The notes beneath the pieces were generated by a model that ran no database searches, was not told where the DNA came from, and was given only the letters and a program-made list of their open reading frames with translations. Of a stretch of 64,000 bases of DNA, positions 57,657-64,000 are shown in pieces (within the stretch, counting starts at the first letter, position 1; each line of letters opens with the position of its first letter). The stretch is taken from assembly GCA_900074745.1 (NCBI GenBank), contig LT598462.1, positions 372,001 to 436,000 of the forward strand. Direction: 5' to 3'. The position numbers were made by a program, and so were the translations under genes. The DNA comes from Lachancea mirantina. Lineage: Eukaryota > Ascomycota > Saccharomycetes > Saccharomycetales > Saccharomycetaceae.

Positions 57657-59646
57657 TATGTGCAAACCCTTCTTGACTTGCCAAAATTATTTTACATAAA
57701 TAGACGGCGCCATGTCCCCATAGCGCCACCGGTGAAATAATCATAAAAAATAGACTTTTTCAAGACGTTTAGGCGATTATCAAGGTCCGAATTGGCGCTC
57801 TGTGTCGTGTGACTAATCCGTTATAAATTGTCAAAGAGCTTTTTGATCTATTTTCAAATTTACCATACCAATGTCATCTTACACTCGTAAGTCTTGAATT
57901 GCTCGGTTAGGATAAAGAATCGTTAAACAAAAGAGCAAAAAGCATGACGGTGCTTATTAGGAAATCAGGATATAGGTATAAACTGGAAACTCCGTAGGAA
58001 GGCCCTCAAATGGTCCATTAAACTTTTCTTTCTCGCCGAAAAAACGAATACGTACATAATGATAGATGTTCTAAACCTCCTAGGCAGTGCAAACCTGGGC
58101 TCACTCACGCATTATCTCTACAAAGCCCGAAGCGTCATCGGGTCATTTTTAGTCTTGCTATCGGTACTATTTGATAACCAAACAACAAGAACTTCGGGCC
58201 CGCCTGTGGCTTACTTGTCGTAGCAAATGATCATATTCTCTCGGCGGCTATTTCAGTTCTTACGTAAACAATGATCGGACCTAATGGCGTTTATTTAAGA
58301 ATGAAGGCTTCTCCCTGCTGGACTTTTCATTCCATGGACAAGAAGAGCCGGTGAAGATTTCCATTACGGTGGTACTATGCGACAGTTGTGGTTTTAGCTA
58401 TGACTGCTGAAACTGGCTACTGGGCAGCAGGGTTCTGAAAAGTTCTGTAGCCGAACTTTTCGCACCTTCGCTAGCCGCCTAGTGGCGAGGCCAATTTGTG
58501 TACGCTGTGTACGCTCAATTGCTCGAAAACTTATTAATCAGAGTAGGGCTACAGGGGCAGTTTCGTGGTAACCACTTGAAACTACGGAGTTACACGGGCC
58601 GCAGTTGTCACTACAACCCCAGTTCCGTTCAGGAAAACGAAAGGCGATTGACACAAGACAACCGAGCAGAAACACATACGTGACACCGGAGATAACGCTC
58701 TACTACCAGGAACGCTTTTTACGGGCTCTAGGCCCGCGTGGTGCGAAAAATGCTCACGATGGGCTCTAGTGAGAGTTCCAGGTGGACCAGCAAGTGGTTT
58801 TCTAATCCTCTGCTTTACCATCACGTTGCCCTCGATGCCTCATACCAAGATAACCATCATAATCGTCTACAGTCCACATCTCAAACTTCACTTTGGGAAG
58901 CGCCCTCACAAACTTCAGCAATACCTGGTTCGATCAAAACTAACCGAGAATGGCTGACAACCAGGACGGTCTACAGAATCACGACATAAAATCACAATGC
59001 TTAAAGAAGCACAACGTTCAAAATCATGCAATCTGCAGCAGCCTGCAGCGGCACCTGAACGAGCATCGCACCACCTCGAGCAAGAACGAATTTTTTTTTT
59101 CTTCCCTACAAATCCGCACAGAACAAGATCTATGACCGGTCATACTCTGCCTGAATACTGACACATGGCTCTGTCAAATCTCCTTAAACCTCCAGAGATC
59201 AAACCTTATTCGATTTTTCACTTTCACTTCTCCTCGCCTGTTTTTTCACTTTTCTTGGTTTTTCGTTTTCTCCCTCGGGAGCGGCATATTCAGAAACCAC
59301 TCGGAATATAAAAAGAGCAAGACGGAAACAGGGTCCTTAAACAAAAGCCATATTCCAGAAATCAAGAAGAAAGCCAGGAGACATATTGAGGAGTTCAAGA
59401 CTGAAGATTTCTCGAAAATTTCGGTGCGATTTGCAAGCATTCCCAGGCATCTCCAAATATAATAAAAACTACGGATTTGGTTTAAGTGGTTCAGCTTTGG
59501 GACTTTCTTTTTCACGTTTGAATTCAAGTAAAAAAAGGTTGCAATAGTGTTGTCCTTTCCCAAAAATTAAGGTGAGTTTGAGACACAGATTCCCATAGGT
59601 ACGCAAGGTTGTCAAGGTAGTACCACACTTTCCGGTTTTATTCGCA
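57657..59646. promoter_or_regulatory. 2-kb intergenic region upstream of HRK1
   Basis: No gene I can support. A 54-codon frame at 58059-58223 (MIDVLNLLGSANLGSLTHYL onward) has a hydrophobic middle but no known relative. A short ATG-led piece at 57871 followed by GTAAGT looks like a first exon, yet I find no branch site or second exon. In S. cerevisiae PAC1 and YOR268C occupy this place. A T-run is at 59090, and a CT-rich leader precedes HRK1. Confidence 0.5.
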
Positions 59647-61410
59647 ATGCCAACACTTTTGGGCAGAAACCCGTTTCACACTCGTGGAAGCCATGATCAA
59701 AGGCATTCGTCGGTTGAGCCGCATCCGGAACACAGCAAATCGAGCCGGTCGTTTCTCGGGTTCATGAGCAGAACACATAGTGGCGAAAGCACACGCGGTG
59801 ACTCCCCGTCACACGAACTGAAGAGATCCGCAGGATCCATGAACGAATTGAAACGATTTTTCAGACCTGCAATGATACATCGCAAACCGTCGCCGTCGAC
59901 AATGCGGCGCAGGTCGCCGGATCACCATTCGCACACGCAGAGTGCCATTCCACCCACGTCGGAATCTTCGCTTTCGCTATCCAACAGAACAAACATTTAC
60001 CACGATGACTCCTTACTGGCACAAAAATACGGGAAATTGGGCAAGATTCTCGGATCCGGTGCCGGGGGCTCCGTGAGGGTCCTTGTCAGGCCCAGTGATG
60101 GTGTCACGTTTGCGGTCAAGGAGTTTAGGCCGCGTAAACCGAATGAACAAGTTAAAGACTATGCTAAGAAATGTACTGCCGAGTTCTGCATTGGGTCGAC
60201 ATTGCATCATCCAAATATCGTTGAAACTTTGGATATTTTTAACGACAGCAAACAGAACAAGTACTTCGAAGTGATGGAGTACTGTCCGATAGATTTCTTT
60301 GCAGTGGTCATGTCTGGCAAAATGTCACGCGGAGAGATTAATTGTTGTTTGCGCCAGTTAACCGAGGGGGTCAAGTATTTACATTCCATGGGATTGGCAC
60401 ATCGTGACTTGAAACTGGATAACTGTGTTATGACCCATGACGGGATATTGAAATTGATTGACTTTGGTAGTGCCGTGGTCTTCAAGTATCCTTTCGAGGC
60501 GAATGTCGCAATGGCACATGGGATAGTTGGTAGTGATCCATACCTGGCTCCAGAAGTAATAACATCGACCAAGAGATACGATCCCCAAGCTGTCGACGTT
60601 TGGTCTATTGGTATAATATACTGTTGCATGATGTTGAAACGATTTCCATGGAAAGCGCCTAGAGAATCAGATGATAACTTCCGCATGTACTGTTTGCCGG
60701 ACGATACTGAACATGACTACGGCAAATCTGCTCGTGAACATGAGGCACTTATGAAACAAAAAAGAAGGGAGAAAATGAATCTCAAGAAACTACAACAATT
60801 GGACGCAGAGGCGGCGAAACAACAAACTTCTCCCGATTCGAAAACGGCCTGTGGCCACTTAGGCGAAAGTGATTACAACGTTGAAGTTGCAAGCCCCCTG
60901 GCAACCGCTGAACCTCATACGGCTAACGACAAACTCACTGAAAAAGGAGACCCCCCCGAAAAAGAGGAAGAGCCACGTGAATCTTGTCCACATCCGGTTG
61001 GCTCACAATCACCCGCGAGAGATGATAGATCAGTGACCGACAAACATTTTACAGATGAGAAACCACAAGATGTGGCACCACAAAGTCACATTGCTGCCCC
61101 TCAGCATGTCGAAAAATTGCCTACCCCACAAAAAACGTTTTCGCGGGATTCGTCGAGGCATAGGAAAGTCATTCATGGGCCTTACAGGCTATTGCGTCTA
61201 TTACCGCACGCGTCTAGACCAATTATGTCTAAAATTCTAACGATAGATCCGGAAAAAAGAGCCACTCTGGAGGACATGTTGAGCGATCATTGGTTTGCGA
61301 ATATCCCATTCTGCACGATGGATTCGAAGAAACGAGTGGTTCGGGCTCCCGGACATTCGCACACCATTGTCAAAGAAGACGAAGCTCATTTGGAGACGTA
61401 TAAAGTGTAA
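59647..61410 (+). CDS. HRK1: Hrk1-like protein kinase, activator of the plasma-membrane H+-ATPase
   Basis: A 587-residue Ser/Thr kinase of the fungal Npr1/Hal5/Hrk1 group. S. cerevisiae Hrk1 (YOR267C, 759 aa) supports Pma1 activity and so ion and weak-acid tolerance; the place next to PNT1 and RBL2 fits. A Ser/His-rich N-terminus (1-125) precedes the kinase domain: GSGAGGSVRVLV loop, Lys158 in FAVKEF, HRDLKLDN with Asp254, DFG at 272-274, DPYLAPEV. As usual in the group, the domain is split after about residue 350 by a long charged insert (KQKRREKMNLKKLQQLDAEA and Pro/Glu-rich filler) and resumes with HGPYRLLRLLPHASRPIMSK and ILTIDPEKRATL. Shorter than the yeast protein in the N-terminus and insert. 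Confidence 0.93.
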   Translation: MPTLLGRNPFHTRGSHDQRHSSVEPHPEHSKSSRSFLGFMSRTHSGESTRGDSPSHELKRSAGSMNELKRFFRPAMIHRKPSPSTMRRRSPDHHSHTQSAIPPTSESSLSLSNRTNIYHDDSLLAQKYGKLGKILGSGAGGSVRVLVRPSDGVTFAVKEFRPRKPNEQVKDYAKKCTAEFCIGSTLHHPNIVETLDIFNDSKQNKYFEVMEYCPIDFFAVVMSGKMSRGEINCCLRQLTEGVKYLHSMGLAHRDLKLDNCVMTHDGILKLIDFGSAVVFKYPFEANVAMAHGIVGSDPYLAPEVITSTKRYDPQAVDVWSIGIIYCCMMLKRFPWKAPRESDDNFRMYCLPDDTEHDYGKSAREHEALMKQKRREKMNLKKLQQLDAEAAKQQTSPDSKTACGHLGESDYNVEVASPLATAEPHTANDKLTEKGDPPEKEEEPRESCPHPVGSQSPARDDRSVTDKHFTDEKPQDVAPQSHIAAPQHVEKLPTPQKTFSRDSSRHRKVIHGPYRLLRLLPHASRPIMSKILTIDPEKRATLEDMLSDHWFANIPFCTMDSKKRVVRAPGHSHTIVKEDEAHLETYKV

Positions 61411-61634
61411 CAAAGCGCTTGAACTTTTCCGATTCTTCAATCAATTCCGACAATATGTAGCATTCGTGCTGGTTACTTGAAGAAATTTTGATAATTTCGA
61501 CCGACACTTTTATCCTGCTTTTGATATTGCAAACGTTCACAGCATGTCGAAGCAATGTATGTATGATACACAATAGGTTTCAACCGAAAATATCGTTTAA
61601 TGACAATTTCATGACTGCCTTCTGATCTTACCAG

Positions 61635-62825
61635 TTATTTAACCTTATCTAAATCCCTTGGCTCCAGAAACCGGCTAGTGCCAGGAATATTCAAGATAGC
61701 AATATTATTGACACCCCAAGCCTCTGTGAATTGTTTGTCACCACCTGCTCTCAAGGTACTATTATACCTGAAGGCCAAATAGAACATGAGCCTGTAGAGG
61801 AAAGTCTTTCGGGATTGTTCGTTAACAATCATTGTGCCAAGATCTTCTGACGCATTGTACAATTGCCTCTCGAATATGGCATTGATCAGTTCACGATTAC
61901 TCAAATCAATGGTTCCCGCTTCAAAAATATGTGTCAGCAACAACCAATCATCTACCAACAGATATTGATTGTATTGAGCCAAGGCTTCATAAATTTTGTC
62001 ATTATTACCAGCGATTCGGTAAAACACAGTTTGCCAACGCGACAGAACTCTCTTGTTCGCCAAAAATTCCACAGCCTTGTCAATTGGTACATTGTAAGGT
62101 GACAAATATTCATTGGATTTCGTTAAATCGCCATGCAAGTTCACATTAGCACCTTTGCTGGATAATTTCTTATATGCACTAGGAGTGAGACAATTCCACG
62201 GTACCAGTGATGGAAACACATAACACAACGCGGGGGTAAACTCTTCGAAAAGAAGTAAAATAAGCAGAAAACTTGGCACTTTGTAAAACTCACCTCTTCT
62301 GCGATATTCTTGAAACTGGATTCTAGTCAATTGCAAGGATTTCAGTGGGCTCTTCGTTACTTTAGCTTCAATTTCTGCGAATTCAATGGTCTTAGAAGTA
62401 CTCATCACAAGTTTGTTGAAATCGCGATATTCCTTGTGGATCACTCGCGTATCTTTGAACAATCCCCACATATTCCGTAAGCTCGATGTATAGTTTTTGA
62501 TGACGAATTTACCGAATCGAAACCATTTGGTGGGAAACTTTCTCCATTGTTGAACTGCGACGTCTTGGTCTACCTGGTCAAAGATTTCTTGCCTTGGGAA
62601 CACGGGTATCGGTAAAGACCTATCTGAGTTGATCGTGGACGATTTCAATGGCTTCAAATCGCTAATTTTATCGGATTGAGTTTTTCTAATGATGTTCGCC
62701 AACTGGCTTAAACACTCGTTATCCCGGCATGATTGGGCAAAAAGGTCACTTGTCTCGAAATTGATCAATCGCCGAGTTGCTTGCTGCGAAACAGAATAAG
62801 CTCTTACCACAGTGAAGGGAACCAT
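61635..62825 (-). CDS. PNT1: Pnt1-like mitochondrial inner-membrane protein
   Basis: Orthologue by position and likeness of Pnt1 (YOR266W, 423 aa), an inner-membrane protein involved in export of the Cox2 C-tail and in pentamidine resistance. The frame is open upstream but begins with no ATG after a stop; the first ATG (62825) gives 396 residues with a credible presequence, MVPFTVVRAYSVSQQATRR. A span EFYKVPSFLLILLLFEEFTP (about 205-224) followed by PSLVPWNCLTPSAYKK resembles the LETM1-type pore region seen in this family. An upstream small exon cannot be excluded. It converges on HRK1, 224 bp between stops. Confidence 0.88.
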   Translation of the reverse strand: MVPFTVVRAYSVSQQATRRLINFETSDLFAQSCRDNECLSQLANIIRKTQSDKISDLKPLKSSTINSDRSLPIPVFPRQEIFDQVDQDVAVQQWRKFPTKWFRFGKFVIKNYTSSLRNMWGLFKDTRVIHKEYRDFNKLVMSTSKTIEFAEIEAKVTKSPLKSLQLTRIQFQEYRRRGEFYKVPSFLLILLLFEEFTPALCYVFPSLVPWNCLTPSAYKKLSSKGANVNLHGDLTKSNEYLSPYNVPIDKAVEFLANKRVLSRWQTVFYRIAGNNDKIYEALAQYNQYLLVDDWLLLTHIFEAGTIDLSNRELINAIFERQLYNASEDLGTMIVNEQSRKTFLYRLMFYLAFRYNSTLRAGGDKQFTEAWGVNNIAILNIPGTSRFLEPRDLDKVK

Positions 62826-63135
62826 TGGCAACTGTCCAATTGGTCTTGACGTGTTAGTGAATGAGTTATAGAAGTATTTTTCTACGCCAAAACTCAAGCT
62901 CAACCTCAAGCAATGCACTTAGTTATAGCCTATATATTCAGATGGTATTCAGGAGATGGGCCATTTGGCTTCAGTTTAGCCAGCAATAGCTGTTTTCTTA
63001 GCAAACGGAAACGCAAACGTCAATGAGTTTTACTTGTCAAACGAAGACGGATTTGGGTCTACTTTGGCCTGAGGCTTGTCATTTGTGCTAGTATCGTTAA
63101 ATATATCATTCATTTGAGCTAGTCAGTTGACTTCA
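62826..63135. promoter_or_regulatory. Intergenic region between RBL2 and PNT1
   Basis: About 310 bp holding the PNT1 promoter and the RBL2 3' end, both genes on the minus strand. No other feature seen. Confidence 0.4.
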
Positions 63136-63459
63136 TCAGGCCTTAATTTTAAGCACCTCATCGGCACTTCGAATTATTGCATGTGCACTCGACACGTCTT
63201 CAGAGCCCTTATAGGACTCAAGAAACGCCTCTAAATCGTCTTTAAACTCCTTAATTTTCACATGCAAAGTCGGCAAGAGTCTTTGAGTATCTTCCATCAC
63301 TTCTTTCTGTTTTTTCAAGTCAAATGGGTCTACATTCGGCAAGTTTTCTAAGCTCTTCACATGCGCTTCCTGTTCTTGTAAATCCTGCTGGTAATAGCTC
63401 TCTTCTTTCACCAATCTTTGGAGTGCACGAAACTTGATCTCGAATTGTGTGGGCGCCAT
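63136..63459 (-). CDS. RBL2: Rbl2, tubulin-folding cofactor A
   Basis: A 107-residue helical protein (106 in S. cerevisiae) that binds free beta-tubulin and protects cells from its excess. MAPTQFEIKFRALQRLVKEE at the start, YYQQDLQEQEAHV, DPFDLKKQKEVMEDTQRLLP and IKEFKDDLEAFLESY form the three-helix bundle. Position matches YOR265W. A TCACGTGA palindrome lies at 63563-63570, 104 bp upstream. Confidence 0.97.
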   Translation of the reverse strand: MAPTQFEIKFRALQRLVKEESYYQQDLQEQEAHVKSLENLPNVDPFDLKKQKEVMEDTQRLLPTLHVKIKEFKDDLEAFLESYKGSEDVSSAHAIIRSADEVLKIKA

Positions 63460-63599
63460 GTCAGAGAGGTTGATACCAAGGTTATAGGATGGTCGCTGTT
63501 AGCCTGTTTGTTAGATTAGGCTATTCATGTCAACGGTCAAAATTGGTAAAAGTATATTGAGATCACGTGACCTCCTCTAATCACCATCCGTTTAAACTA

Positions 63600-64000
63600 T
63601 CATAAGTCATATACACTACTAGAAGCATCGTTGATCTCCAAATCTTGAACCTCTTGTTCTATTCGCTGATCAGAGTCGTCTTGTGAATCGGTAACGAGAT
63701 CTTCCATTGCTACGATTTTTGGCGTCACTATAAGTCTCCGCAACTTTCTCATGGAACAATGCGCTGACGACTTTAACGGTTGAACGTCTTCTGCTGAAAA
63801 ATATGTTTCATCATCATTGGAATTTTCGCTGCGGTGAGGCGATTGGGATCGCGTCGCTGGCTGGACTAGACTTTCGACAATGCTTCCTAGGTCGGAGAAT
63901 TCTTCTTCAACGCTAGACGGGTCTGAGACTCCAGAACTGTTGTATTCAGGGCTCGATATGTTTTCCTGCAAATCGTGGGGCTCGTCAAAAACGGGCACGA
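63600..64000 (-). CDS. 3' end of an unidentified gene, DSE3 by position
   Basis: The last 133 or so codons of a gene that runs out of the window; no start is visible. The sequence is acidic and Ser-rich (SSPEYNSSGVSDPSSVEEEF) with a short basic block MRKLRRLIVTPK and ends DASSSVYDL. I do not recognise it. In S. cerevisiae the gene beyond RBL2 on this track and strand is DSE3 (YOR264W), a daughter-cell-specific protein of unknown function, so that is the first guess. Confidence 0.55.
   Translation of the reverse strand, partial: VPVFDEPHDLQENISSPEYNSSGVSDPSSVEEEFSDLGSIVESLVQPATRSQSPHRSENSNDDETYFSAEDVQPLKSSAHCSMRKLRRLIVTPKIVAMEDLVTDSQDDSDQRIEQEVQDLEINDASSSVYDL

Noticed and set aside
57871-58223. 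Short first exon (MSSYT then GTAAGT) followed by a hydrophobic frame, considered as the V-ATPase subunit e gene VMA9
   Set aside because: No branch site, and no acceptor joins the two in the right frame; the likeness to Vma9 is limited to a few residues.
58918-58945. Possible tRNA B-box (CCTGGTTCGATC)
   Set aside because: The T stem cannot pair, and no cloverleaf can be built around it.

Overview
This window is nuclear DNA from a budding yeast of the family Saccharomycetaceae. Most genes are recognisable from their proteins as counterparts of Saccharomyces cerevisiae genes. In order they alternate between two S. cerevisiae regions: chromosome XIII (YMR224C down to YMR208W) and chromosome XV (YOR281C down to YOR265W). 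Those are the two sister tracks left by the whole-genome duplication. Finding them merged in one row, with one FSH gene standing where S. cerevisiae has FSH2 on one track and FSH3 on the other, is the pattern of a lineage that branched off before the duplication (Lachancea, Torulaspora, Zygosaccharomyces, Kluyveromyces or similar). I cannot name the species from sequence alone.

Layout. 0-23 kb: MRE11 (5' end cut by the window), PLP2, UBP8, FSH2/FSH3, FMP42, an RFM1-like gene, ERG8, a YRB30-like gene, ESC1, TRS130, HEM4, GUA1. 23-30 kb: an accessory island of about 7 kb between GUA1 and SKY1, genes that are neighbours in S. cerevisiae. It holds three near-complete solo LTRs of one Ty1/copia-like family, several decayed LTR pieces, an NmrA-like NAD(P)-binding protein gene and one or two small membrane-protein reading frames. 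30.2-33.5 kb: a spliced gene for an SR-type RRM protein resembling fission yeast Srp1, directly upstream of the SR-protein kinase gene SKY1. 33.5-35 kb: an unusually long gap between convergent genes, with a perfect hairpin and two weak small reading frames. 35-46 kb: SCJ1, CAF20, CEF1, EFR3, RIM20, MOD5, DML1. 46-47.6 kb: intergenic region with two arrays of G+C-rich 10-bp repeats. 47.6-64 kb: TPO4, YTM1, FSF1, ERG12, VPH1, HRK1, PNT1, RBL2 and the 3' end of a further gene (DSE3 by position).

Shared themes: two kinases of the mevalonate pathway (ERG8, ERG12); membrane traffic and pH or ion control (TRS130, RIM20, VPH1, HRK1, TPO4, EFR3); RNA processing and its kinase (CEF1, SRP1-like, SKY1, YTM1, CAF20, MOD5). 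Starts were chosen as the first in-frame ATG that fits the family, because several long open frames begin without an ATG. The palindrome TCACGTGA, a Cbf1-type site, occurs ten times, all in intergenic or LTR DNA. I found no rRNA gene, no convincing tRNA gene and no CRISPR array. The most unusual items are the SR protein beside its probable kinase and the LTR-rich island with its NmrA-like gene.
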